From Astropecten irregularis (lineage: Eukaryota > Echinodermata > Asteroidea > Paxillosida > Astropectinidae): 64,000 bases of DNA. Below the pieces are notes generated by a model, which saw only the letters and a list, made by a program, of their open reading frames with translations, ran no database searches and had not been told where the DNA came from. Location: contig OZ020255.1 in the NCBI GenBank assembly GCA_963971285.1, forward strand, positions 3,472,001 through 3,536,000, written 5' to 3'. Below are positions 41,780 to 52,734 of the stretch, piece by piece; within the stretch, counting starts at the first letter, position 1; each line of letters opens with the position of its first letter. The position numbers were made by a program, and so were the translations under genes.

Positions 41780-43372
41780 GACGTTATCAAGAAGCGGAAA
41801 GGCTCAAAGATGCGTATATAGCAAAGTCTGTCACTAGCAGAGAAGACCTAGCTGCTTATAACTGTGCAAAACAGAAATTAAAGGATGGTTACCAACTGGG
41901 TCAGGAAAGATATATCAGAGAAAATACACAGGAAATCACAACAGCACAAGCTCAAAATCAACCTCGCTTGGCCTGGAAAGCTATAAATGAGATCACTGCC
42001 CGACTGTCCTTCTCATGTCTACAGCAGTTTATCTAGGATTAACATCACACCTAAGATGGTAGCTAAAGTCATCAATCATCTTGACACCTCAAAAGCCTCA
42101 GGACCTGACCGAATCCCTGCAATTGTACTGAAGATGTGTTCACCAGAACTTTCCTCTATCCTCTCCAAACTGTACAATATTTGCCTTACACATTCAGTGT
42201 TTCCATCTAATTGGAAGCTGGCCTCTGTTCCTGTTCCTGAGAAGTCTGACCCCTCCAACTATCGGCCCATAAGCCTTCTTCCCATTATGAGTAAGGTTTT
42301 TGAAAGCCTGATTAACCAGCAACTCATAGATTATCTTGAAGAACACGAGCTCCTGACAGATGTTCAGTATGGCTTCCGTCATTCACGGTCAACAGCAGAC
42401 ATCATATCCCTGATAACGGAACACATCAGTTAGCCATGTATGCCGATGACTCAACCGTGTATACTACTTACCCTGGTCCCCTGTCTGCTCCATTATGTAC
42501 ACAGGCCAATATTGTTCTCAACCAGGACCTTGAGAATGTCATTAACTGGGGTAACGATTGGCTTGTCACATTCAATCAAAAGAAGACTCATTTGTTGTCT
42601 TTGTCCAGGTCCAGATCTCCTCACTTTTCTACCTTGGAGATGAATTCAATACCACTACAGGAGCTTGCTGACATCCGGCTGCTAGGTCTTGATTTCACCT
42701 CTAACTTATCCTGGGATAAGTACATTCGTAGCATTGCCAAAAGGGCTTCGCAGCGGGTAGGCTGCTTGTATCGTGCCAGGCAATATCTTCCCCCAGCTGC
42801 TTTGCTCTATTTGTACAAATCCACAATACGTCCTGTCATGGAGAACTGCTGTCATATTTGGGCTGGTGCTCCAGCTTGCAGTCTGTCCCTGCTTGATAAA
42901 ATTCAACGACGTATTTCAAATCTAGTTGGAGATCTTGGCTTCAACTCTGGAACCCCTATCTCTCCGTCGTTCTGTAGCCTCTTTGAGCCTCTTTTACAGA
43001 TACTTTTTTGGTAGGTGCTCCAATGGACTCTCACTGGTTGTTCCACACAACCGTACCTTTGGTCGCACCACACGTTTCTCTGCTCAGTCACATTCTTACA
43101 CTGTGGTGGTCCCCAAGTCAAATACTCGGGGATACTCATCCAGTTTCTTCCCGCGTACCGCCTTGCTGTGGAATTCACTCCCTGCATCCTGCTTCCCTTC
43201 CACTTACAATTTGTCTAAATTTAAGTGCAACATCAATAGTTATCTTTCTACCCCATGATTTCTTCTTTGTTCCCTTTTCTCCTCGTTTTAGCCATCACCT
43301 CGAGTGGCCTGTTTTGGGCCTTGTGATTGGCGATTTTTCATTTAAAAAAATAAATAATAAAAATAAAAAAAT
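41780..43372 (+). mobile_element. 5'-truncated CR1/Jockey-group LINE with A-rich 3' end
   Basis: The element starts inside the linker before the RT ('SREDLAAYNCAKQKLKDGYQ', about 41830), so the endonuclease is absent. It ends after the coding region with 'aaaaaaataaataataaaaataaaaaaa' type sequence at 43345-43372, a typical LINE tail. It is inserted next to DIRS copy C, which begins at 43373. Confidence 0.8.
41987..43257 (+). pseudogene. LINE reverse transcriptase with palm deletion
   Basis: The first frame (41987-42433) has 'HLDTSKASGPDRIPAIVLKM', 'SNYRPISLLPIMSKVFE' and 'YGFRHSRSTADIISLITEHI'. It then jumps directly to 'LAMYADDSTVYTTYPG' (42433-42480). The catalytic block A and the region up to YADD, normally more than 100 residues, are missing, so the enzyme is dead although YADD is present. 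The thumb and C-terminus follow: 'LLGLDFTSNLSWDKYI', 'RQYLPPAALLYLYKSTIRPV', and 'FFPRTALLWNSLPASCFPS' up to a stop near 43257. One frameshift lies near 43000. Confidence 0.85.
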
Positions 43373-43639
43373 TCGTCGCCCCACCCATATTGTCTCTCCT
43401 CCGGAAACTCACTATTCGGGGGCTACCTCAGAGCCAGTCGAACGAAGGGGTTCTTCTCCACATTTTCACTGACTCCAAAGAAAAAAACAGGCGAGTGGCG
43501 CCTCATTCCGAACCTCCGTCCTCTCAACAGGTTCATCCCTCCGAAGCGATTCAGGATGGAAACGCTCCACATAGTGTTGGATTCCCTACCGATACACTCT
43601 TGGGCGGCAACCTTGGGCCTAAAGGATGCCTACCCCCAC

Positions 43640-44490
43640 GTGCCCATCCGGGACAGCCATTCAAAGTTCTCCGCTTCCTGTACGCCGGGGTAACCTACGA
43701 ATTCATCGTGCTTCCATTTGGCCTATCAAGCGCTCCAAGGGTTTCCACGCGGTTGGCAAAGGTTGTCGCGGCTATTTTCCGACAGAGAAGCATCGTGATT
43801 TTTGTCTACCTGGACGACTGGCTGATAGTGGACAGGTCCGAGTGGCAAATGCATCAAGCGGTCGACCTCATACTGCACATGCGGCCTATCCAGTTGCACT
43901 TACTCGCCCACTACAGGCCCAGTGCTCCCACCGGTCCGCGGCCATATGAGGTGGTGGACCGATCCTCGCAATCTCTCAGTTGGCTCCCCAGACAGACGCA
44001 TCAAACGACGGTTGGGAAGAAGCTTCTGTTGCCGGGACCTGGTCCACTGACCCACTTCCACAAGGACACCACAGGGAAGGTTGTTCAAGTTCGGTCAGAC
44101 AACTCGACAATCGTCTCCTACATCAACCGGCAAGGGGGGCACTCGGTCCAGCCAGTTATGCATGCACACTTGGAGACTTCTCCAGCAGGGCATATCCAAC
44201 AACACAACACTAATGGCGGTTCATTTGGCTGGCAAGCTGAACGTCATGGCCGATGCCCTGTCCAGAGGCAAAGTTCTCCCCACAGAGTGGACTCTCCATC
44301 CTGTAGTGGTGCAGGCATCTTCTCAGCACTCGACAGGCCCCACATAGACCTGTTCGCCTCGGCCCTGAACAACCCACACCCAGTGTACTGCTGTCACTGG
44401 GATGGGAGAACATGTACGCTTGCGCGTTTCCCCCAATCTCTCTCCTTCCTCGTGTGTTGGCGAAAGTGGAACCATGCAAGCTCTTTCTAA
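43640..44490 (+). pseudogene. DIRS reverse transcriptase-RNase H
   Basis: A frame of 366 codons from 43390 covers most of it. RT block A 'LGLKDAYPHVPIRDS' is in another frame near 43615-43655, so a frameshift follows it. Then 'FLYAGVTYEFIVLPFGLSSA', 'IVIFVYLDDWLIVDRSEW' (catalytic Asp pair, about 43800-43830), and RNase H with 'VVQVRSDNSTIVSYINRQGG' and 'DRPHIDLFASALNNPHPVY'. The segment between RT and RNase H (43880-44060) is shorter than usual and out of frame with homologous copies. Catalytic residues of RT and the RNase H 'SDN' are still readable. Confidence 0.85.
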
Positions 44491-44639
44491 TTGCTTCCTT
44501 CTGGCCCAGGATAGCCGTGGTTTCAGAGTTTGACCCAACTTCTGGCCCGATCATTCTGCCGTTGCGGGCAGACCTCCTGAGCCAGCCCAGGTCGGGGTTT
44601 CTCCACCCAGACCCAGGGAAACTCCACCTAACCTGCTGG

Positions 44640-45520
44640 CCTTTGTAAAATCTTTCCCTGGCAGCCAAGGGTCGAAGGGAGTCTACTCGCCGAACATACA
44701 ATTGCAGAATACAGCACTATATTAGATGGTGCGAAAGGGAAGCTGTTGATCCCTGCTCAGTATCTCTAGCTTCGATTGGGGACTTCTTGATGGGTCAACG
44801 CCGCCTCATGCCTTCTTGGGATCTGGGTAAGGTTCTAGAGACACTTACTCGGAAGCCCTTTGAACCCCTTGCTGGTACATCCCTTATGGATTTGTCTGTT
44901 AAGACGGTCTTCCTGGCAACAGTCAGGAGACGTAGTTGAGCTTTAGGCGCTCACGCTCGCTGATGGCCACATTATCCTGCACCAGGGTTTCCTGGCCAAA
45001 AACCAATCAACCTCCTTTTCACCTCCGGACATTTTCGTCCCCGAGATAAAAACAAGTTGCCGAGGACAGGTTTTGGTACCCTATTCGGGCCCTTAAATGG
45101 TACCTTGCCCGCACTAAAACTCAGAAGCACTATTTCCCAGCTATTCATAACTTCAACATCCCCTCATAGACCAGCCACACTCGTGATACCATCTCTCGCT
45201 GGGTGGTTAAGACGATTCAGAAGGGGGAAACAGAGGGAGTTCCTCTCAGCCGTTCATCTCTACCACCAAGCATCGTCATCCAGCATCTAGGTACACCATT
45301 GCCCGCGGGATCGTTCCGACCATCAATTTGCATGCCCAGACTGGCCATGCAGGCTGGATCAGCTAACCCAACAATACATCAAGGCCCCCGATCCTAGAGC
45401 GGTCTCTGCATCACTACTCTGCATCCTGGTTCTTCTTCAGGGGAGTTCCATGCTGGAAGTGCCCCTCCGTTTTCACTTCCTATCTGAGGGATGTCCTGCA
45501 AAGCAACTCAACACACGGCA
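44640..45520 (+). pseudogene. DIRS tyrosine recombinase, broken
   Basis: Frames show 'SWDLGKVLETLTRKPFEPLA', 'MDLSVKTVFLATVRRRS' (first Arg region), a stop, 'GFLAKNQ'-like and 'FTSGHFRPRDKNK' segments, 'IRALKWYLARTKTQKHYFPA', 'TRDTISRWVVKTIQKG', and 'KAPDPRAVSASLLCIL' in the place of the H-x-x-R box, ending 'TSYLRDVLQSNSTHGR', which contains the likely nucleophilic Tyr. At least four stops or shifts break it. It lies directly downstream of RNase H. Confidence 0.75.
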
Positions 45521-45629
45521 GGATGGTCCTGGCCCCAACAACTTGGAAGCCAGGAGACCCTCAACCCAACTGACACCTGGGTGAGACCCGCACGGACCTC
45601 GTAGCCAACACGCCACCGGGATCCTGTGC

Positions 45630-45945
45630 CACTCTGCATATCGTAGTAACCTTCTGGGGTAGGTTGAATGCAGTAGATTCCCCCACACCTGTTGTGGGTT
45701 GGGTCTACTAGACGATTACGTTCCTCCTGTTCTCCCCACTCTTGGCCTCGAGGTGTTTAACTTCGAAAAGAAGGACGATCATGGCGGCTATGGCAGTACG
45801 CATTGTGGGAGGTCAGGGTGCTCCACGGTTTATCACGTCTTTTCAGCAAAGTAGCAAATAGGCGCAGGGGAATTTGCATATCGTAGTAACAACCGTCTGG
45901 GGTAGGTATGAACTAGTAGACCCAACCCACAACAGGTTCTGAAGA
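45630..45945 (+). repeat. DIRS copy C right terminus
   Basis: It contains 'aaccttctggggtaggttgaatg' near 45648 and 'aaccgtctggggtaggtatgaac' near 45891, plus the inner inverted pair around 'gtagatt...gggtctac'. Part of the right hairpin arm found in copies A and B ('acctaccccagacggtt') is deleted here. Confidence 0.75.
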
Positions 45946-45949
45946 AATG

Positions 45950-47480
45950 ATGTCCTATCATAATATAATAATTTAATTGCTGTAACAGACAGGGTAGTTA
46001 AAGAACCATGGCATAGAGACACAAAGTCAGAGACACAGTCACTATTAATTTTTGTTCAGGTTTGTATAATTAGAAGGTAGCTGGATCTAGGAATATGCGG
46101 TGGAATGGTTTGGGGGTGCTACACCTGATATTAAGGTAGCTAATTATTGTTTCTTAAAAGACAACAGTCTTGTATTTGGAATGATTTTCATGGTGTATTG
46201 TGATGTGGCTAGTATGCCGGTAAGTGTAATGATAGATAATGTTGTTTATAAGAGGGGTAATAACAATGGTATATTATGGAGACCAATGGCAATCTTGAAA
46301 TCTTAAACTCCCTACTATAGCTCCCGGGCAACCAGGACACCGTGCACGGCCCCGCCCGGGCCGCACTGCTCCATGGTCGGGGCCGGTCCACTCCATAGCG
46401 CGCGCCGTGACCCGAAGAGGAATCCGATTATGGGCAGTCACTACTGGTTTTTTGGTGAGCTGCGAAGCAAAGCGAAGCCTATGTAGTAGTACCGAACGTC
46501 ACGTCCGTCCGTCGGTCGGTTCGGTTTAGGTTTTTACATGTGCTTGAACCCCAATATTTTTTTTTTTTTTGAACAAAATAATGTTATTTTTCCAAATGAA
46601 AAATGTTCAAGTTTTTTTCTATTTTTTCGTTCATATTATGTTTAATCATTATCATCAATGAAAAATGAACAATGTTGAAGTTTTTTTCTGTTTTAAAATG
46701 TTGATTTTTTGTATGGGTATTGTCCAAAATAATGTTGTTATTATTGTAAATGGAATTTTTTTTTCTATTGTTTCAAAATTGTTAATTTAAAAAAAAAAAA
46801 TTTGTTGGGGTGTGTGTTGTCCAAAATGTTTTTATTATCATCAATGAAATGTTGATTTGGCCTCTTAATTTTAGGCCTGTATGAGGGGCACCACACACGT
46901 TAATCATCAAAGCGTACATTGTACATGCAGGGATTGTAATTTCATACATTGTTGCACTACTGAGGTTACTACATTTAGATCCCTCCGCGCCCACTGTCCC
47001 CTACAAAGAGCCCCTGTTGCACTGAGACTCGTCCTAGTTTTTTCAGCGACGCGTACAGTGCACATCGTATAATAAAAACAAAACAAAGACACGTTTCGGG
47101 GAAAATACCCCGTTATACCCAAGTTAGCCTGATCGGCATTTCGAGCAGGATATCCCCGTCTCGTCTAACGAATCTCTACGACCGGTTTTGACGGATGGAA
47201 ATTCACCGGGCACTATACGAGCCCTCGACCAAGGCTACACCCCGGAAAATCCCGCAAGGAGAGGTCGACGTTATCACCTCACGGAAATGCGGGATCAATG
47301 GATAGCGGGGCCCGCGGCAATCGTTGCTGTACAGCAACCGAGCGCCCGGTCTCCCCCGCCACCGATCTTCGAGCTTCACCACCTTTCTACTCGTCTCGAC
47401 CATGATTTTTAGCAAGAGTCCTACGTTCTTCGACCCTATGGTCGCCTAGTATCTACGTTCTTTTGGCATTCTTCACTTCA
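45950..47480. other. No recognisable gene
   Basis: 46309-46450 is GC-rich with 'gcccgggccgcactgc'-type sequence. 46550-46860 is T-rich with diverged repeats of 'atgaaaaatgttcaagttttttt'. 47100-47400 is GC-rich with short frames only. None shows a domain. Confidence 0.45.
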
Positions 47481-47484
47481 CCTC

Positions 47485-47695
47485 CTTACTGAATCCATGT
47501 GCATTTGTTACTTACCTGGCTGATTTTCTGAGTTTCTCTTCCCCGTTGCCTCTCCCAAGGCCGTACACTTCCTTTGATGACAGATCTTACACCCTAGCCC
47601 CTAGCCTCTTGTCTCTAATCCAGGGCCTGGGTCTAGACCTTAGGATGATCGAGATCCTATTCTTCCTTTTGCTGTCTGACTCTCTCGCTCCTTGT
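47485..47695 (+). pseudogene. DIRS recombinase N-terminal fragment
   Basis: The frame reads 'PCAFVTYLADFLSFSSPLPL' then 'YTLAPSLLSLIQGLGLDLRM', matching the N-terminal helical domain of DIRS recombinases ('..YLADFL...', '...G.DL...'). Only this part is recognisable. Confidence 0.5.
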
Positions 47696-48079
47696 TTCGG
47701 AGATCCTTCCTCCACAATCGTGGTAGTCAGCATTTATGTTAGGTTTCGCTCCTCTCAATGATTTCCTCCAGCCTAAGGGAGGTTGTGCTGGGATTTGCTA
47801 CCTACTCACATGACTGTGAGTTCAGTGAGAATTATGGGAGTCAGCCTCTGCCTATTGGCGTCCATCTCATCGAGCAAAGAGGGGTGCAGCCTCATCTCCT
47901 ACGAGGTTCAGCACCCGGGACCGCGTACTAGCAGCTCGCATTTCAACTCCCACCAGCCAGTAGTTGATCGCCTATATAAAACGGCAAGATTCTACAGCTC
48001 TAGGAGAGACGTTTCCTTTCTCCTTCCCTCAGCATTCTTCCTTGCAACTAAGAAATCATGTAAAGCAATTCCCACTAGC

Positions 48080-48660
48080 CAGTAGGAGGTCACCTATATG
48101 GCACTGGAGTTCCCAAGCTCTGGGTGCCTTAATTACCAACGATGGCACTTCCTCGGCCGAAACCTTGTTTAGGATAGCAGCATCAGCAGCAATGGCCAGA
48201 CTTTCCCGGGTGTGGAAGAGGAACATGAGCTTCGCTACCAAATACAAGCTCTATAGATCCCTGGTTGTCTCCTCACTTCTCTATGGATGCGAGACCTGGA
48301 CACTTCATGCCGAGAGGCGTTCGAGTTCAGATGCCTACGAAGACTTCTGCGTATCTCATACAACGGAACAACATAAAACAAATCAACACGTGCGAAGCAC
48401 AATCAACTCCATGGTAGGCCCCCAGGAGCCTCTGCTTGCAACAGTGAAGAGGAGGAAGCTGGCTTGGTATGGACATATCTCCCGTCACAACTGCCTGGCC
48501 AAGACCATCCTCCAAGACCTGGCCTGTCAACATCAAAGACTGGACATCCCTCTCCACCGGATCTCCGGTCAGCCGCTATAGCAGAGACATGTGGAAAGGA
48601 GTTGCAGCATCCCTCAAGCCCCCCCCCCACCACCCCGGGCATGGGGGAGTGAGTCAGTGA
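48080..48660 (+). pseudogene. LINE reverse transcriptase C-terminal fragment
   Basis: One open frame carries 'LGALITNDGTSSAETLFRIA', 'RVWKRNMSFATKYKLYRSLV', 'SSLLYGCETWTLHAERR', then 'LLATVKRRKLAWYGHISRHN', 'LAKTILQDLACQHQR'. This is the C-terminal part of a widespread endonuclease-type LINE pol. The end 'WKGVAASLKP' and 'HHPGHG' lies after a frameshift near 48580, so the element's 3' end is about 48660. RT catalytic blocks are absent, indicating a 5'-truncated insertion. Similar short segments on both sides (about 47998-48060 and 48672-48725, 'ttgc.actaagaa.tc') may mark the target. Confidence 0.8.
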
Positions 48661-48859
48661 GGGGAGGAGTTTCCTTCTCCCCCCTCCTCGACCTTCTCCC
48701 TTGCGACTAAGAAGTCCTTAAAGCGCGACCAGTCCACCTACCAAAAGCACTTCGAAATGGAGGCCTTGCTAGTTGTCCTCCAATTTCTGACCACAGGCAG
48801 ATCGACAACTTCGATTGACCTGACCGGTATCGCGATTCGCATGTTCCTACCCACACGCA

Positions 48860-49340
48860 TCATCAACTTCCATCTGCAAGGGGACTTTTGTACCAGCTTC
48901 GCTACCTGCTCACCAAGGTGACCGCAGCTTTCTTACGCCAAAGACTGCCTCTTTTCAGGCCCAACACTACTGGACTCAGTCTAGGCCCCCACGATCAGTC
49001 CTGCTGATGCCTATGGAGGGCTTTGTCACCAACACAGGGAAGTCCCCACTTGCTCCTCCCTGATAACGTAAGAACAAGAGTCTTGGAGAGGTCCTCTACT
49101 TGACCACTGGCAAGGCTCCTCTGGAGGGTTGCTTTAAAGCCACAATCCTTCGCCACGCAGCGACTCATCCCCAAGAGAATGCCAACTCTATGCAACAGCT
49201 CACCGCAGCTTCATCTGTGTATCGCGTTGGACGGATGCCTCGAGGAACAGCCTATCGTCGGCACTTGGTCAGCTGTCACTGAAGTCATTCCGTTTCAGGG
49301 TCCCTTTACTCCCCAACTGATCCTTACCGTTGACCGCAAT
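48860..49340 (+). pseudogene. Decayed DIRS RT/RNase H remnant
   Basis: Frames give 'LRYLLTKVTAAFLRQRL' (about 48895-48945) and 'GCLEEQPIVGTWSAVTEV' (about 49235-49290). The second resembles the start of DIRS RNase H ('..E....GTWS'). Frameshifts are dense. Low confidence beyond the general family. Confidence 0.4.
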
Positions 49341-49344
49341 GTGT

Positions 49345-50450
49345 GACAACAGATATAAGGACATTTCTATTTGAAACAATTTAGTACTCCGCTAGTTCTC
49401 CTCTGTGGAATAGTACACCTGCTGCCAGGAGGGAATCCACTCTCTTTCCCTGTACCGTTGCCCAAGGGACCTTTCTTGACATCTTCGCCATACAGGTGCG
49501 TATAAGGATACACTGTCTCAAACTTACGATAATGGAATTCTCCACTTTTAATACCTAGCAGTGTAAGGAGAGAACTATTGATAGACATTTGGCACCTTTA
49601 GCTGCCACATGATATGGTCTCTAAATCCAGGGGTTACAGATCAACTTACTTAAAGGACCCTTTGGGCAGGTTCCATGATGATTTAACCATGTCTTCAAGC
49701 AATCCTTATCATCACATCTTCTATGGGGCAATAGCTTCAAGCCAGCAAAAAGAAAAAAAAAGTATTCTAATACTTTTCGGGGCTACGTCGTATAGCTTCA
49801 TGGAGAGGATTGTTTCCATGTCTTTGCTTAGAGCATTGAATTCCTACAAAGAATCTGTCAGCCAATTTCTCCTCTCCAGTTACTTATTTTCTACCAAGCT
49901 CAACAGCATTTTCACCAGTGGAAGAGGATTAAAGGTGGTGCCCCTTACGAGCTCTCAGTATTCATCGCTCGTACCCAGGTATTACAAGGCTACATCAAGA
50001 TGCGGCTCATCACAGCCATCCAGCCACATCGTCCATGTAAGTTACGTGGTATTATATAAGCCCCTACATTTAAGTGAACCCTTAAGACGCTCTTAAAATT
50101 ACGTGTGCTCTGAGGGATTCTTAGCGCCCTCGTAGCCTTTACGTGCATTTGTCAGCATCATTTCACAATCATGTAAAGTAATCATGGCTGTCATGCAAAG
50201 TAATCATTGCTGTCGCATTGATTTTGCTGGAGAGCTCTTCGAAGGCAGCATGTGTTTTGGGATTGCCTACATCCCTTGGACACATATGATGACACCAAAG
50301 ATAGTAAAGTGCCGAAAAAATTACATATCGTTCGACCGCCATTTTAGTAAGCAGCGGAGTATTTGTTATTTACGTAAAATTGAATTATTTAAGACGAACC
50401 TTTCACCTAGCCTATTAACCTAGCCATTCTTTGGCGCGTTTATAAGCCAC
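49345..50450. other. Unassigned region with one 160-codon frame
   Basis: The plus-strand frame 49614-50096 is open but serine-rich and without recognised motifs. A minus-strand frame 49367-49588 is also unassigned. Bases 50160-50230 contain two diverged copies of 'catgtaaagtaatcatggctgt'. I do not call a gene. Confidence 0.35.
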
Positions 50451-50479
50451 CGCCTCAGCAAGCAGCCATGGCCCCTGAT

Positions 50480-51660
50480 CAACCTGCTGCTGGTGGAGAA
50501 GGATGGGAAGTTTCACTATACTCGGATCGAAGGTCTAAATCGCCCGCCATTTGATCAGAGCAAATACGAAGGGCGCTGTCTTCACAGCTTCACCAGAGAA
50601 AACCTGCTGGAGGCGGTGAGAGTAGAGATGCCCGAAGAGGGCAAAAACAATTTGGCATTTCACAACCACCAAAATCAGCTGTCAGCCCCCTTTATTATCT
50701 ATGCCGACCTTGAACTTTGAAGACACAACAGAACGAGGAGTGCAGCTATTCTTCTTCTTGCGTATGAGACCTGCTGCCATACTATACTATACTACTTCAC
50801 GAAGGTGCCGCAACCATTCCACAGTTGCTGGGCATGGGTTGGTCAGGTTAGTGTGGGATCCCATAGGTGGTCCGAGCCTGGTGCATTCTGACAGGATGTG
50901 GTCCGCCGTCTGCTCAGGAGCACCGCACTGACAGGCTGCTGAGGGGCTGAGGCCCCATCGGTACATGCTGGCACCAAAACGACCTACTCCAGTGTGGACT
51001 CCTGGGAGCGGTTTGCTGAGCCAGCGAAAAGAGGTTATTTTATTATAGCAAACTCGGACGAACGCATCAGCGAGGCTGATTTAACCCATGCCAAAAATGT
51101 CTGGGAGGCCTTCAGATGCCGCAACCTGGGGGGCTTCAGCGACTTATTTTGTCGCACCGACGTCCTACTTCTGGCGGACGTCTTTGAGACCTTCCGAAAG
51201 ACATGCACGCGACAGTATGGATTAGATCCCGCCAACTACTACACGAGCCCCGGTCCTTTCGTGGGACGCATTGCTCAAGAAAACGGAGATCGAGCTACAC
51301 CTGCTTACGGGCTAATGACAAGCACCTCTTCATCGAAAAGGGGATCTGCGGCGGGATCTCTATGTTCTCGAGGAGGTACGCGAAAACGAACAATCCCCTG
51401 GTCGAGGAATATGACTCTTCTTAAGAACGTAGCCACATCTTCTACCTCGAGACTAACAACATCTATGGCTGGGCGATGATCCAGCCTCTGCCTTAAAGTG
51501 GTTTTCGGTGAATAAGGGGATTGCGATGGGCTCGCCGCAAGCATAGCGGAACACCCGGCAGAGAGTCCCAATGGCTATATCCTGGAGGTAGATCTCAAAT
51601 ACCCGGAAGAGCTGCACGATGCGCACAATGCATATCCGTTGGCTCCGGAGCGCATTGGTA
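50480..51660 (+). pseudogene. Polinton/Maverick protein-primed DNA polymerase B relic
   Basis: Protein-primed family B polymerases copy the linear DNA of Polinton elements. Segments in order are 'KFHYTRIEGLNRPPFDQSK' and 'CLHSFTRENLLEAVRVEMPE' (50493-50640), 'PFIIYADLEL' (exonuclease Asp-Glu region, about 50690-50718), and, after an inserted LINE end, 'SERISEADLTHAKNVW'-like sequence with 'DVLLLADVFETFRKTC' and 'YGLDPANYYTSPG' (51000-51260). Further on comes 'YILEVDLKYPEELHDAHNAY' (51570-51640). Frameshifts near 51270 and 51480 and a missing exonuclease part make it a relic. The C-terminal polymerase half is not found. Confidence 0.75.
50730..50985 (-). pseudogene. LINE 3' end inserted in the polymerase relic
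   Basis: On the minus strand a frame reads 'CMYRWGLSPSAACQCGAPEQ', 'TADHILSECTRLGPP', 'NPCPATVEWLRHLREVV' and stop. This is the C-terminal Cys/His knuckle and tail of a LINE ORF2. It is followed by 'catacgcaagaagaagaata', a common LINE 3' end. It lies between two polymerase segments that belong together, so it was inserted into the Polinton copy. Confidence 0.7.
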
Positions 51661-51924
51661 GTCCAAAAAGAGTGGATGTCATTTTGGGGATATTTTCGGG
51701 GCGAGTACCGTAAATGTAAGTACGATTTTTCCTTGTATTAGAGATGTCGAACTCTACATGGGATTCTCTGGGGCGCTAGATCTGTTTCCTTCCTCTATGG
51801 ACCACTCAACCTTCCCGCAAAAGGTAGATCAGCGCCGTAACATGAGTCCACCGCTCCAGTCTAGCCCAAGCCATTATAACAGCTGCAAAAAATGTATAAT
51901 GCACGAGCAACAGCCGGGGGCCAC

Positions 51925-52380
51925 TTATTCAGTTGATCTCTTGGGCGTTTTGGTGTCCGAATAGCCGCTCAGCCAAGGTCCGGTTGAATCGCTCTACGAT
52001 CCAGGTCCAGGTACGGACCAGGTCCCGGTGAATGTCCACACGACCTCGCTTGACCTCGAAGTTGTGCTTTGCGAGCAGCTGATTGACTGCACCCGTAAAC
52101 TCACGTCCAGGATCGACCTGAAGTAGCCTGAACCACCTCAACGGGCCTCGCCCGTAAATGCGAGACAGGGCATCGTTCAACTTCTTTAGCCTATTGTGTA
52201 GCGCAAGGCAACGTCAACGATGGTGAGTGCGTATTTGCGTCCTGCGGTGGGGGCGGTCGCGGGGTCAGCTTGGTGAACCTCGTTTGGCACGCCATCAAAT
52301 TTTGGAAGGCAAGAAGACAACTTGGGAATGGAATAAATTTACTTAACGTGGCCCTCGAAATCGTTCCGTGTCTTGAGCCC
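51925..52380 (-). pseudogene. Polinton-type integrase (rve) relic
   Basis: The minus-strand frame 51929-52180 reads 'LLQVDPGREFTGAVNQLLAK', then 'GRVDIHRDL' and 'IVERFNRTLAERLFGHQN', giving the second catalytic Asp and the catalytic Glu region of a retroviral-type integrase. Upstream, 'YALTIVDVALRYTIG' (about 52195-52240) fits the first Asp region and lies in another frame. It is convergent with the polymerase at 50480-51660. Both gene types occur together in Polintons, which supports one decayed element. The N-terminal zinc domain and chromodomain are not seen. Confidence 0.7.
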
Positions 52381-52734
52381 GGGAACAGACTTCATGGTAT
52401 CATAATTCAATGAAATTATTTCATCCCTTCATTCATTCATTAATTTTGGCAACAAACAAAAGTACTGTACACACGAAAATTACGAATAACAAAGCCAAGG
52501 ATAACCCAAAAGCTGTAAAAATACGGCTTATTTATGTTTTAGAATTTTTCGAAATCTTTTTGTGTCGCATGGCGGTTGATCGAAGTATAAGCCATGCCTT
52601 GGGTAATGGCCATGGAGGTATCTGTTTTTATAGCTCCATGGTACTTTCGGTTGCTGCTGAGTTTCAAAAGACATTACGTGATATGCACTGGTATCAAGCC
52701 ATGCCACGTGCGTGGATTGGACGACTGATACGTA

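Larger units (their letters stand above)
43373..45945 (+). mobile_element. DIRS-like retrotransposon, copy C, 5'-truncated
   Basis: It consists of RT-RNase H (43640-44490), recombinase (44640-45520) and the hairpin terminus (45630-45945). It belongs to the same family as copies A and B by its terminus. The gag region is missing, and the LINE ends exactly at its start. It is the most complete pol of this family in the window. Confidence 0.8.

Noticed and set aside
49614-50096. A 160-codon hypothetical protein
   Set aside because: Serine-rich frame without motifs and without neighbours that would support it; reported only as an unassigned region.
51758-51964. A small plus-strand gene between polymerase and integrase relics
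   Set aside because: 68 codons without motifs, overlapping the end of the minus-strand integrase relic.
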